From positions 149,683 through 213,682 of the forward strand of contig NZ_JAMXFJ010000009.1 in NCBI RefSeq assembly GCF_025460805.1: DNA of 64,000 bases. Reading direction: 5' to 3'. Below the pieces are notes generated by a model that was not told where the DNA came from, searched no databases, and worked only from the letters and a program-made list of their open reading frames with translations. Below are positions 9,298 to 18,005 of this stretch, piece by piece (the stretch's first letter is position 1; each line of letters opens with the position of its first letter). Origin of the DNA: Microvirga sesbaniae (GTDB lineage Bacteria > Pseudomonadota > Alphaproteobacteria > Rhizobiales > Beijerinckiaceae). The position numbers and the translations under genes are program-made.

Positions 9298-11133
9298 ATG
9301 ACGAGTTCGGCGGCGCCAGCACACACCCCATCGAGCCGATCGTCCGCACGCGCCATCGTGGGGTACCTGCGGCACGTCTTCACCCAGCCCGAACGCCTTC
9401 TCGGCATCCTGCTCGCCGTTGTGCTGGGGGCGCTGGTCCTCGTGCCGCTGTTCGAGCTGGTCCGGGAGACCCTCACCGTTCAGCCCTATGACCGCGCCTA
9501 TCTGCCCAAGGCTCAGCCGGGCGAGTTCACGCTCTTCCATTATGAGCGCGTCTTCGCCGGTCGCCTCTCCTGGGCGATCTTCTACAAACCCTTCTTCAAC
9601 TCGCTGGTCACGGCCTGTGCCGCCACCGCCATCTGCCTGGCCTTCGGCGCCGGTCTCGCCTGGCTGATCGTGCGCACGAACATTCCGTTCCGGAATTTTC
9701 TGCACACGCTGGTGATGATCCCGTACATGCTCCCGTCCTGGGTGATGGCGCTGGCCTGGATCACGTTCTTCAAGAACGACCGCATCGGCGGAGCGTCAGG
9801 TGCCTTTGCATACTTCTTCGGCGTGCAGCCGCCGGACTGGATCGCCTATGGCCCGATCCCGATCGTCATCTGTCTGTCGCTCCACTATTACGTCTACTCC
9901 TATCTCTCGGTGTCGAGCTCGATCACGAGCGTCGACAGCCAGCTCGAGGAGGCCGGGGCCATGGCGGGCCTCTCGCGCCTCAAGCAGTTCCTGTGGATCA
10001 CCGCGCCGCTCCTGTTGCCCGCTATCGGATCCGCGGTCGTGATGACCTTCATCCGTGTGGTCGGATCGTTCGGCACGCCCGCGGTGCTCGGCATGCCGGT
10101 GCGCTATTTCGTGCTGCCGACGCAGATCTATGCCGCCATGGGGACGCGCAACGCGGGCGACGGCTTCCTGCTTGCGCTCGTGCTCGTGGTCCTCGCCTGC
10201 CTGTTCATCTTCATCAACCAGCGTCTCATCGGTGTCCGCAAGAGCTTCGTGACCCTCTCCGGCAAGGGCTTCCGCAGCAAGGAGATCGATCTCGGGCGCT
10301 GGCGCTGGCCGCTCTTCATCCTTGTCATGCTGCTCATGACGGCAGCCGTCGCCTTCCCGCTTGTCCTGCTGGTCCTTCAGTCGCTGATCAAGACGGCAGG
10401 CAACTACAGCCTCGGCAACCTGACCCTGCATTACTGGACCGGCCAGGGAGGCGAGGGCGTCGACCAACTCCAGGCTGCCCTGGTCGACAACGGCAACATC
10501 CTCGATGCGACCTGGAATAGCCTCAAGCTGGCGTTCCTCACCGCCATGACGACCGGCGTCTTCGGCTTCCTCATCGGCTATGTCGTCGTCAGGACCCGCG
10601 GCTCGCTGACCTCGCGCGCCCTGGAGACGGTGGCCTTCCTGCCGTATATCTTCCCGGCCTTGGCCTTCGGGGCGATCTATATCGGCATGTTCGCCCGTCC
10701 GTTCGGGCCGATCCCGGCCCTCTACGGCACCTTCGCGCTGCTCGTCCTGATCTGCTCGGTCAAGACGCTGCCGTTTACGTCCCGCACGGGCATCGCGGCG
10801 CTCCTGCAGATCGACAAGTCGCTGGAGGAGGCGGCCCGCGTCCAGGGCATCGGCTGGTTCCGCCGCATGGTGCGGATCATCGTGCCCATCGCCGCCGGCG
10901 GGCTTCTCTCCGGCATGCTGCTGAGCTTCATCAGCATCATGCGCGAGCTGTCGCTCATCATCCTGCTCGTCACGCCGTCGACCAACGTGCTCGCCGGCGT
11001 CATCTACAACTACCAGAACCAGGACATGCCCCAACTCGTCGGCGTCGCCACCGTGCTGCTCGTCGCCATCGTGATTGCGGTCAACCTGGCCGTCCGCGCC
11101 TTGTCGACGAAGGCGAGGATCGGGGCGGCCTGA
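9298..11133 (+). CDS. FbpB/AfuB-type ABC transporter permease (fused double permease)
   Basis: A 611-residue inner-membrane protein made of two permease halves, each with about six membrane segments and an EAA loop (first EEAGAMAGLSRLKQFLWI, second EEAARVQGIGWFRRMVRI). This fused layout is typical of the FbpB ferric-iron and AfuB hexose-phosphate permeases. It starts at an ATG after GGGAAGGA. The binding protein gene follows 48 bases downstream and the ATPase after that, with four phosphatase genes next. That context points to a phosphorylated organic substrate rather than iron; this is inference. Confidence 0.9.
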   Translation: MTSSAAPAHTPSSRSSARAIVGYLRHVFTQPERLLGILLAVVLGALVLVPLFELVRETLTVQPYDRAYLPKAQPGEFTLFHYERVFAGRLSWAIFYKPFFNSLVTACAATAICLAFGAGLAWLIVRTNIPFRNFLHTLVMIPYMLPSWVMALAWITFFKNDRIGGASGAFAYFFGVQPPDWIAYGPIPIVICLSLHYYVYSYLSVSSSITSVDSQLEEAGAMAGLSRLKQFLWITAPLLLPAIGSAVVMTFIRVVGSFGTPAVLGMPVRYFVLPTQIYAAMGTRNAGDGFLLALVLVVLACLFIFINQRLIGVRKSFVTLSGKGFRSKEIDLGRWRWPLFILVMLLMTAAVAFPLVLLVLQSLIKTAGNYSLGNLTLHYWTGQGGEGVDQLQAALVDNGNILDATWNSLKLAFLTAMTTGVFGFLIGYVVVRTRGSLTSRALETVAFLPYIFPALAFGAIYIGMFARPFGPIPALYGTFALLVLICSVKTLPFTSRTGIAALLQIDKSLEEAARVQGIGWFRRMVRIIVPIAAGGLLSGMLLSFISIMRELSLIILLVTPSTNVLAGVIYNYQNQDMPQLVGVATVLLVAIVIAVNLAVRALSTKARIGAA

Positions 11134-11181
11134 CCAATCCATCCAGGTCGACACAACGAGAAACGAAGGAGGAAGCCCATC

Positions 11182-12420
11182 ATGACACCGACTTTCCGCA
11201 GTGCCAAAGCCTGGCTCGCGGCCGGAGCCCTGACCTTTGCCCTCGCAGCGCCGGCCATGGCGCAGCAGCCCGACCCCAAGTGGGACGCCTGGCTCCAGAA
11301 AAGCCAGCTCGGCCCCTATCAGAAGAACGAGAACTGGGACGAGGTGATTGCCGGCGCGAAGAAGGAGGGCGAGGTCGTCGTCTATTCCTCATCGGGCACG
11401 ATGTTGAAGGTGGCGGAGGACTTCGCGAAGCTCTATCCAGAGATCAAGGTCAAGGCCTATGACCTCGGCTCCGAGAAGACCATTGAGAAGGTCGTGCGCG
11501 AGCACCAGGCCGGCGTGTACGCGGCCGACGTGATCTACTCGGGCGGCACCGAGCAGATGGTGTTCGACCTGCTTCCCAACCAACACATCGTCAATTACGT
11601 GCCGTCGTACCTGGTCGACAGGATTCCCGCCGAACACCGGGAGCCGCTGCTGACGCATGTGATCGAAGCCTACGGTGTTCTGTACAACTCAGAGACCTAC
11701 CCGGAGCCGCCGATCAAGAGCATCTGGCAACTCACCGAACCGCAATGGAAGGGCCGCTTCTCCATGAAGTCGCCGGCCGGTTCGCTAACCACCCTGATGA
11801 TGCTCGCTGCCATCGTCGAGCACTCCGACGAGATGCAGAAGGCGTACGAGAATCACTATGGCAAGAAGCTCGAGCTCTCGCCCGGCATCGAGAACGCAGG
11901 CTACGAGTTCCTGCACCGGCTGATCGGCAACGACATCGTCATCTCCGACAACAGCTCGAAGATCGCGACAGCCGTCGGGCTGCGCGGCCAGGCCAAGCCC
12001 CCGATGGCGTTCTCGGTGATCCACTACCTGACCAAGAACCAGTCCGACAACTACGCGAATGCGATCCCCTACGACCTGCAGCCCGCGGCGTTGTTCTCGT
12101 ATCCGACCTATGTGGCGGTTGCCGGACAGGCGCCGCATCCGAATGCCGCGAAGCTCTTCGTGTCGTTCCTCATGGGCAGCAAGGAGCTGAACAGCAGTTC
12201 GGAGCTGAAGGCGCCGTTCCGGTCCGGAAAGTCCCTGGACCTGCTGCAGGGCATGGCCGCCTTTTACCAGGTCGGCACCTTCTCACCGCGCACGGACGTG
12301 CCGCCGCCGCCTTACAGCGAGATGTGGCCGAAGGCCAACAAGCTCACCGCGTCGCCCGCGTTCGTGAAGGACAACATCGCGAAGATCAGCGACTTCTGGA
12401 TGGCCGAGACGAGCCGGTAA
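11182..12420 (+). CDS. Periplasmic substrate-binding protein, FbpA/AfuA-like
   Basis: A 412-residue extracellular solute-binding protein with a clear signal peptide ending APAMAQ. The mature part has the SBP family 1/6 pattern GEVVVYSSSGTMLKVAEDFAKLYP and DVIYSGGTEQMVFDL. It is longer than classical FbpA (about 340). I do not see the adjacent Tyr-Tyr pair used for ferric iron in an obvious position, which agrees with a non-iron ligand. A strong GGAGGAAG precedes the ATG. Gene order permease, binding protein, ATPase is followed by phosphatases, so an organic phosphate is the likely ligand. Confidence 0.88.
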   Translation: MTPTFRSAKAWLAAGALTFALAAPAMAQQPDPKWDAWLQKSQLGPYQKNENWDEVIAGAKKEGEVVVYSSSGTMLKVAEDFAKLYPEIKVKAYDLGSEKTIEKVVREHQAGVYAADVIYSGGTEQMVFDLLPNQHIVNYVPSYLVDRIPAEHREPLLTHVIEAYGVLYNSETYPEPPIKSIWQLTEPQWKGRFSMKSPAGSLTTLMMLAAIVEHSDEMQKAYENHYGKKLELSPGIENAGYEFLHRLIGNDIVISDNSSKIATAVGLRGQAKPPMAFSVIHYLTKNQSDNYANAIPYDLQPAALFSYPTYVAVAGQAPHPNAAKLFVSFLMGSKELNSSSELKAPFRSGKSLDLLQGMAAFYQVGTFSPRTDVPPPPYSEMWPKANKLTASPAFVKDNIAKISDFWMAETSR

Positions 12421-12455
12421 CCTGACCTGAATGGCTTCCGCACGAGAGAGTGCCC

Positions 12456-13583
12456 ATGTCTGAAATCACCCTCAGAAACATCACCAAGTCGTACGGAAGC
12501 CATCTGGCCCTTCCGAGCCTCGACATCGACATCCCGAAGGGCAGCTTCGTGACCCTGCTCGGGCCATCGGGCTGCGGCAAGACCACGACCCTGCGCGTCA
12601 TCGCCGGCCTGGAGCAGGCGACCACGGGCGAGGTCGTGCTCGGCGGGAAGACGGTCTACTCCAGCCGGACCGGAATCTTCGTTCCGCCCGAGCGGCGCGG
12701 CCTCGGCTTCATCTTCCAGAGCTACGCTCTGTGGCCCAACATGAAGGTCGACCGCAACATCACCCTGGCTTTGTCGGAGGCCAGGCAGCCCGCGCGAGTG
12801 GTCAAGGAGCGCCTTGCGGAGGCGCTCGCGAAGGTCCAGCTGACCGGGCTTGCGGACCGCTATCCGTCCGAGCTGTCGGGCGGTCAGCAGCAGCGGGTGG
12901 CCGTGGCCCGCCTGATTGCGGCCCGCAACGCGATCCTGCTCATGGACGAGCCGCTGTCCAACCTTGACGCGAAACTCCGGACGGAGATGCGCACGGAGCT
13001 GAAGCGCCTGCACCGCGAGTTGCAGGCGACCACGGTCTACGTCACGCACGATCAGGTCGAGGCACTGACCATGTCGGACAGCATCGTGGTGATGAAGGAC
13101 GGCGTCATCCAGCAGCAGGGCTCGCCCTACGAGATCTATCACAACCCCGCCAACCTCTTCGTCGCCGAGTTCATCGGCGATCCCAGGATCAACCTCCTGG
13201 ACGGAACCTTGGCGACCGCCGGGGGCGAGCGGGCCGTGCGCTTCCAGGATGCGGCCATTCCCGCGCCGACCGGCCTGCGGGGCCCGGATGGCCCGGTGAC
13301 GTTCGCGATCCGCCCGGAGAACATCACGATCGTCGAGCGGCAGGGCCCGTTCAGCCTGCAGGCCGAGGTCGACATCGTCCAGCCCACCGGATCGCAGACG
13401 ATCATCTCGCTCACGGTCAAAGGCCACCGGGTCACGGCGCTCATTCCCCGCTTCGAGACCTCGCTCCCGAAGAAAACCATCTGGGTCGAGTTCCCGCCCG
13501 ACCAGATCATATTCTTCGATAAGGGCAGCGGAAATCGGCTCCCGTCGGCCCCACCCGCTGTCGGAGCCTCCCACGCGGCCTGA
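12456..13583 (+). CDS. ABC transporter ATP-binding protein, FbpC/AfuC-like
   Basis: A 375-residue ATPase of the MalK/FbpC group. It has Walker A GPSGCGKTT, signature LSGGQQQR, Walker B ILLMDEPLSNLDAKLR, H-loop VTHDQVEA, then a C-terminal TOBE-type regulatory region from about residue 240 (EFIGDPRINLLDG, FAIRPENITIVE). The ATG at 12456 has GAGAG six bases upstream; a GTG two codons earlier is the alternative. It completes the importer. It might also energise the ugp permeases, which lack an ATPase gene of their own in this window; that is speculation. Confidence 0.92.
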   Translation: MSEITLRNITKSYGSHLALPSLDIDIPKGSFVTLLGPSGCGKTTTLRVIAGLEQATTGEVVLGGKTVYSSRTGIFVPPERRGLGFIFQSYALWPNMKVDRNITLALSEARQPARVVKERLAEALAKVQLTGLADRYPSELSGGQQQRVAVARLIAARNAILLMDEPLSNLDAKLRTEMRTELKRLHRELQATTVYVTHDQVEALTMSDSIVVMKDGVIQQQGSPYEIYHNPANLFVAEFIGDPRINLLDGTLATAGGERAVRFQDAAIPAPTGLRGPDGPVTFAIRPENITIVERQGPFSLQAEVDIVQPTGSQTIISLTVKGHRVTALIPRFETSLPKKTIWVEFPPDQIIFFDKGSGNRLPSAPPAVGASHAA

Positions 13584-13694
13584 AGGCGACGGTCGGCTGC
13601 CGGTCGAACAGGCAGAACGCTCAACCCTGTGGCACGCCATTCCCGATGAGCGTGCCGCAACAGCCATACCACGAAGATCAGGATCAAAGTTTCG

Positions 13695-14318
13695 ATGGTG
13701 ACCCAGTTCAACTTTCCACGCCCTCCGATGAGCCTCATCGTCGAGGATCTCCCGCCGTTCGGGGTGAAGCTTTTCGTCGGGGACGCCAATGCGGCGTCGG
13801 ACAAGGCCTTGCTCAAGAGCAACGACATCGCCATCGTGGTGAACTGCGCCGTCAACCTCGATATCGACTATACGGCCGGGGTCGGAGCCTCCGACATCGC
13901 GTCGCCGCACGGGCCGGTCCGAAACTACAAGCTGGGTCTCATCGACGATGCAGGCAACCCGGACACGATGCTGCTGGCCGGCTACTACCTGCTCGATGGC
14001 GCCCTGCATCAGCAGCTGCCCGACCGCCGCACCTATCCTCACCGTCGCCGTGGGAACGTGCTGCTGCACTGCCGCGGCGGGCGCAGCCGGTCCGTGATCC
14101 TGGCGGCCCTGTACATCCACATCCAGATGCCTGACCGGTTCCTGACCCTCGAGGCCGCCATCGATCACCTGCGCGTCACGCGCGAGCTTCATCCTGATGA
14201 ATGGATGGAGACACCAAAGCCGATGCTGATCGAAGCCGCCCGCCATGCCGCTGCGTGGATCCGGCGGATCGAGCGCGAGAAGCATCCGGCACGAGAGCCC
14301 GTTTCCTCCAGCCAGTAA
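13695..14318 (+). CDS. Tyrosine/dual-specificity phosphatase-like protein
   Basis: A 207-residue protein with the cysteine-phosphatase signature HCX5R, seen as HCRGGRSRSV near residue 130. A preceding VVNCAVNLD resembles the start of DSP-type domains. These enzymes form a cysteinyl-phosphate intermediate and dephosphorylate proteins or small phosphates, including inositol phosphates. It lies 111 bases after the importer ATPase and 15 bases before an inositol-monophosphatase-type gene on the same strand. Location in a transport operon suggests a small-molecule substrate. Confidence 0.8.
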   Translation: MVTQFNFPRPPMSLIVEDLPPFGVKLFVGDANAASDKALLKSNDIAIVVNCAVNLDIDYTAGVGASDIASPHGPVRNYKLGLIDDAGNPDTMLLAGYYLLDGALHQQLPDRRTYPHRRRGNVLLHCRGGRSRSVILAALYIHIQMPDRFLTLEAAIDHLRVTRELHPDEWMETPKPMLIEAARHAAAWIRRIEREKHPAREPVSSSQ

Positions 14319-14333
14319 GCAGGACAAACCTTC

Positions 14334-15164
14334 ATGCCCGTCTCCACCATAGCCAGGGTCGCGGATCCCGTCTCGTTGTCCGCAGCGGAGAAATCCGACC
14401 TCAGATTGTCTGTCGCGTCCGCTGTGGCGCGGGAGGCGGGGGCCCTGGCCCGCCGCCGGTTCAACGGACGCCCCGGAACGACCGGCATCAACCTCAAGGG
14501 ACATCAGGACTATCTCTCGGCGGTGGATGCCGAGGTCGAGAGCTTGGTGCGCAGCCGGCTGCTGGAGAGCTTTCCCGAGGATTCCTTCTTCGGCGAAGAG
14601 GGCGGGGGATCGTTCGATCACAATGTCTGGGTGGTCGATCCGATCGATGGCACGGCGAACTTCGTGCGCGGGATCTCGCAATTCTGCATCTCCATCGCCT
14701 ATGTCCGCGATGGCCAGACCCGGATCGGGATCATTTATGATCCCATGCACGATGAACTGTTCTCGGCCGAGCGGGGCCGGGGTGCGACGCTGAACGGCGA
14801 GCCGATCCGTGTCAGCGGGCTGGGCGACATGCAGTCCGCCACCATCGAGGCCGGCTGGTCGACCCGGCTTCCGCTCAGCCAGTACGTCGATCTCGTCGGC
14901 CGGATCCTGGCGGCCGGGGCGGGCGTTCGTCGCGGAGGGTCGGGCGCCCTGGCCCTGGCCTCCGTGGCGGCGGGCCGGATCGACGGCTATTGCGAGTTGC
15001 ACATGAACTCGTGGGATGCCCTGGCCGGGATGCTGTTGATCGAGGAGGCGGGCGGCTGGGTGAATGACTTTCTCACCGGTTCAGGACTGCGCGACGGCAA
15101 CATCGTACTCGGCTGCACGTCCGGTCTGAGGGACCCGCTCGTCCGGCTGATGGGAATGGCCTGA
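14334..15164 (+). CDS. Inositol monophosphatase family protein (copy 1)
   Basis: A 276-residue Mg-dependent phosphatase. Metal-binding motifs are intact: FFGEEGGG, the family signature VVDPIDGTANF, and the C-terminal NSWDALAGMLLIEEAGG. Family members hydrolyse myo-inositol phosphates, histidinol phosphate or sugar phosphates. It lies second among four phosphatase genes after the importer, so it probably dephosphorylates the imported compound. It differs clearly from the second IMPase-type gene 90 bases downstream, so the pair is not a recent duplication. Confidence 0.9.
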   Translation: MPVSTIARVADPVSLSAAEKSDLRLSVASAVAREAGALARRRFNGRPGTTGINLKGHQDYLSAVDAEVESLVRSRLLESFPEDSFFGEEGGGSFDHNVWVVDPIDGTANFVRGISQFCISIAYVRDGQTRIGIIYDPMHDELFSAERGRGATLNGEPIRVSGLGDMQSATIEAGWSTRLPLSQYVDLVGRILAAGAGVRRGGSGALALASVAAGRIDGYCELHMNSWDALAGMLLIEEAGGWVNDFLTGSGLRDGNIVLGCTSGLRDPLVRLMGMA

Positions 15165-15260
15165 CCGCACTCAAGTGTTCGATCCTGGAGCGCGACGGAT
15201 CCTGATCCCGGGTTGTCGCGGCGGGGCTTGCGCTCCCGGGAATTGTGAAAGCGATTGCCC

Positions 15261-16127
15261 ATGCTGTTCTCAACCCATCATGCCGGCCTCGTGGAGCAGC
15301 TGCTCCGCGCAGCGGCCCGGTCGGAGATCATGCCCCGCTTCCGGAACCTGTCGGCGCATGAGGTTCGGCAGAAGTCGTCGGCCATGGATCTTGTGACGGA
15401 TGCCGATGTGGCTGCCGAGCGGATGATCGCCAGAGAGTTGGGGCGGGCCTTTCCGCATGCTGTCCTGATTGGCGAAGAGGCCACGGAGTGCGACCCGTCT
15501 CTGCTGAACAGGCTGGCGGACGCGGACCTTGCCTTCCTGATCGATCCGGTGGACGGCACCAAGAATTTCGCCTCGGGTCTCCCGTTGTTCGGGGTGATGG
15601 CGGCGGCCGTTGTGCGAGGGGAGGTCGTTGCCGGTTGGATCCATGACCCGGTTGGGAACGACACGGCGATGGCCATCCGCGGGGAGGGGGCCTGGATCAA
15701 GCATCCCGATGGCAGACGAACCGATCTTCGGGTTGCGTCTTCGGTCGCGATCGAAGAAATGTCAGGGTGCGCCTCCTGGCACCATATGCCGGAGCCCATG
15801 CGGTCCGCCGTGGCGGCGAACCTCCCGGGTTTCGGGGCCGTTGCCTGTTATCGCTGCGCGGCGCACGAGTATCGGATGGCCGCCGCCGGACATTGCCACT
15901 TCCTTCTCCACGGGAAGCTGATGCCGTGGGATCATGCGGCAGGCTGGCTGCTCCATCGGGAGGCCGGCGGCTACGCCGCGCGGTTTGACGGAGCGCCTTA
16001 TCGCCCCACCCTCCATGATGGGGGCATCCTATGCGCTCCCGATGCAGAGAGCTGGCGGACGATTCACGAGAGGCTCTTTGGCCTCTCTGCAATGTCGCTC
16101 GCGAGCCCTTTCGGGGCTGGGCGGTAA
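15261..16127 (+). CDS. Inositol monophosphatase family protein (copy 2)
   Basis: A 288-residue IMPase/CysQ-type phosphatase. Motifs: LIGEEATECD, LIDPVDGTKNFASG (with Lys for the usual Ala after GT) and LMPWDHAAGWLLHREAGG. The ATG at 15261 is used; an in-frame TTG lies two codons upstream. The KNF variant occurs in hypothetical IMPase relatives acting on sugar or nucleotide phosphates, so the exact substrate is open. It follows the first IMPase-type gene and precedes the alkaline phosphatase gene by 71 bases. Confidence 0.88.
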   Translation: MLFSTHHAGLVEQLLRAAARSEIMPRFRNLSAHEVRQKSSAMDLVTDADVAAERMIARELGRAFPHAVLIGEEATECDPSLLNRLADADLAFLIDPVDGTKNFASGLPLFGVMAAAVVRGEVVAGWIHDPVGNDTAMAIRGEGAWIKHPDGRRTDLRVASSVAIEEMSGCASWHHMPEPMRSAVAANLPGFGAVACYRCAAHEYRMAAAGHCHFLLHGKLMPWDHAAGWLLHREAGGYAARFDGAPYRPTLHDGGILCAPDAESWRTIHERLFGLSAMSLASPFGAGR

Positions 16128-16198
16128 GCGCGCGTGAGCTATTTACTCCTGTGCGCCACTGCCCGCACGCGGGCCGTCGGCAGCACGGGAGGACAATC

Positions 16199-17710
16199 AT
16201 GAGACGACTCGTCAGTGTTGCGGCCTTGCTGGCCGCTTCAGGGAGCATTGCGTACGCTCAGAACACCCTGCCTCAAACCAACGACGCCTACTTCCGCGCA
16301 GCTCAGTCCGCGCTCCAGGAGCGCTTGCGCGTGACGCCGAACACCAATCGCGCCAAGAACGTGATCCTGTTCGTGGGCGACGGTATGGGCATCTCCACGG
16401 TTACCGCGGGCCGCATCTACGAGGGGCAGAAGCGCGGCGTCGATGGCGAGTCGAACTCGCTGACCATGGAAAAGCTGCCTTTTGCGGCTCTCTCGAAGAC
16501 CTACACCCATGACGCGCAGGTGGCCGATTCCGCCCCGACCGCCGTGGCCATGGTAACGGGCGTGAAAACGCGCAACGACGTGATCGGCGTGAACAGCGAG
16601 GTCGAGGTCGGCGACTGTGCCGGGTCCAAGGGCAAGGAGGTGCTGAGCCTGGCGGCCATGGCCGAGCGGGCCGGGCAGGCGACCGGCGTCATCTCCACCG
16701 CCCGCATCACCCATGCCACGCCGGCCTCCATGTACGCCCATACACCTCACCGCGACTGGGAAGGTGACGCCAACATGACGCCGGAGGCCATGGCGGCCGG
16801 ATGCAAGGACATCGCCCAGCAGCTTGCCGCCTGGTCCCAAGGCGACGGCTTCGAGGTGATCTTCGGCGGCGGACGCGACCGCTTCCTCCCGGAGACCGTG
16901 AACGACCCCGAGGACACGGACAAGAAGGGCTCGCGCAAGGATGGGCGCAACCTCGTCCAGGAATGGCAGAACCGTTACTCCAACAGCGGCGTGTTTCTTT
17001 GGAACAAGGAGCAGTTCGACAAGCTCGATGGAAAGACCCCTCATGTGATGGGCCTCTTCGAGCGCTCGCACATGCGCTACGAGGCGGACCGTCTCAAGGA
17101 CAATGGCGGCGAGCCGTCCCTGGCGGAACTCACGGTGAAGGGCATCGACATCCTGAGCCAGAACCCGAGCGGGTTCTTCCTCATGGTCGAGGGCGGGCGC
17201 ATCGATCACGCGCACCATGACGGCAATGCGTACCGCTCGCTCGAGGACATGGTCGCCTTCGACAATGCCATCAAGGCAGCGCTGCAAAAGGTGAACCTCG
17301 ATGAGACGCTCGTGATCGTGACGGCAGACCACAGCCATACGCTGACGATCAGTGGATATCCGAAGCGCGGCAACCCGATCCTGGAGACCATCGTCGAGCC
17401 GGACGGCAAGCCGAAGCTCGGCAAGGATGGCAAGCCGTTCACGACACTCGGCTACGCCAACGGCCCGGGCGCCGTGAAAGCGAATGAACCACGTCCGACG
17501 CCAGCTGACACCACCGCGCCGGATTACAAGCAGCAGTCCCTGGTCCCGCTCGACAGCGAGACCCACGGCGGCGAGGACGTCGCGATCTTTGCCGGCGGCC
17601 CCTGGGCTCACCTCTTCGCCGGCGTGGTGGAACAGAACTACATCTACCACGTGATCGATCATGCCACGAAGTTGGGTGAACGCTCAGGCCTGCGTGCAGC
17701 CGCTCAGTAG
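16199..17710 (+). CDS. Alkaline phosphatase (PhoA family)
   Basis: A 503-residue periplasmic phosphomonoesterase. The signal peptide is RRLVSVAALLAASGSIAYA. Metal-site and catalytic elements are visible: VILFVGDGMG (Asp), DSAPTAVAM with the nucleophilic Ser, GGGRDRFLP, EGGRIDHAHHDG, VTADHSHT and a final SETHGGEDV. The frame is open 56 codons upstream, but the ATG at 16199 follows GGGAGGA and starts the signal peptide. Being exported, it can release phosphate from organophosphates outside the cytoplasm, complementing the cytoplasmic phosphatases just upstream. Confidence 0.93.
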   Translation: MRRLVSVAALLAASGSIAYAQNTLPQTNDAYFRAAQSALQERLRVTPNTNRAKNVILFVGDGMGISTVTAGRIYEGQKRGVDGESNSLTMEKLPFAALSKTYTHDAQVADSAPTAVAMVTGVKTRNDVIGVNSEVEVGDCAGSKGKEVLSLAAMAERAGQATGVISTARITHATPASMYAHTPHRDWEGDANMTPEAMAAGCKDIAQQLAAWSQGDGFEVIFGGGRDRFLPETVNDPEDTDKKGSRKDGRNLVQEWQNRYSNSGVFLWNKEQFDKLDGKTPHVMGLFERSHMRYEADRLKDNGGEPSLAELTVKGIDILSQNPSGFFLMVEGGRIDHAHHDGNAYRSLEDMVAFDNAIKAALQKVNLDETLVIVTADHSHTLTISGYPKRGNPILETIVEPDGKPKLGKDGKPFTTLGYANGPGAVKANEPRPTPADTTAPDYKQQSLVPLDSETHGGEDVAIFAGGPWAHLFAGVVEQNYIYHVIDHATKLGERSGLRAAAQ

Positions 17711-17723
17711 AAGCTCTCGCGGG

Positions 17724-17741
17724 TGGGCCGGACCCGGCCCA
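17724..17741 (+). terminator. Hairpin after the alkaline phosphatase gene
   Basis: An 8-base inverted repeat TGGGCCGG / CCGGCCCA separated by two bases, 14 bases after the stop codon. It lacks a T run, so it may be a transcript-end stabiliser or a weak terminator. The rest of 17742-18005 shows nothing I can name. Confidence 0.4.
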
Positions 17742-18005
17742 TCCGCCCCGCAGATCCATATGTCCTTGAGCCGACCGATATGCCCTGGAACGAATGCCGG
17801 ATTTCCGCCGGCATCGGATCAACTGACCTTCGTGAGGCCACGCCCGAAGGCTCGTTCAACCCAGAGCCGCCCCCAGAGCAAGGATGCATTCGAACACAGT
17901 AACAAGCCAAGAGAGGTTCGCCCGCTCAATATGTCACAGGACCATCAAGCCTGCTTCGTGCCTGAATATATACCTTGACTCGACATGCCGCAGCAGTAAG
18001 CCTCG

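Noticed and set aside
8584..9301. Open frames of 70 to 200 codons through 8.6-9.3 kb, and similar ones at 19.1, 21.3 and 25.9 kb
   Set aside because: They translate the palindromic repeats (strings such as HVITGLVPVIP) in several frames and both strands; they are repeat DNA, not genes.
11182..12420. Calling the importer a ferric iron system (FbpABC)
   Set aside because: The architecture fits, but the four adjacent phosphatase genes and lack of an evident tyrosine pair make an organic phosphate more likely; left as FbpA/AfuA-like.
12312..15002. A very long open frame (about 900 codons) on the minus strand
   Set aside because: It lies antisense to the ATPase, cysteine phosphatase and first IMPase genes, which have intact motifs. 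It is the mirror frame expected in GC-rich DNA and has no domain.
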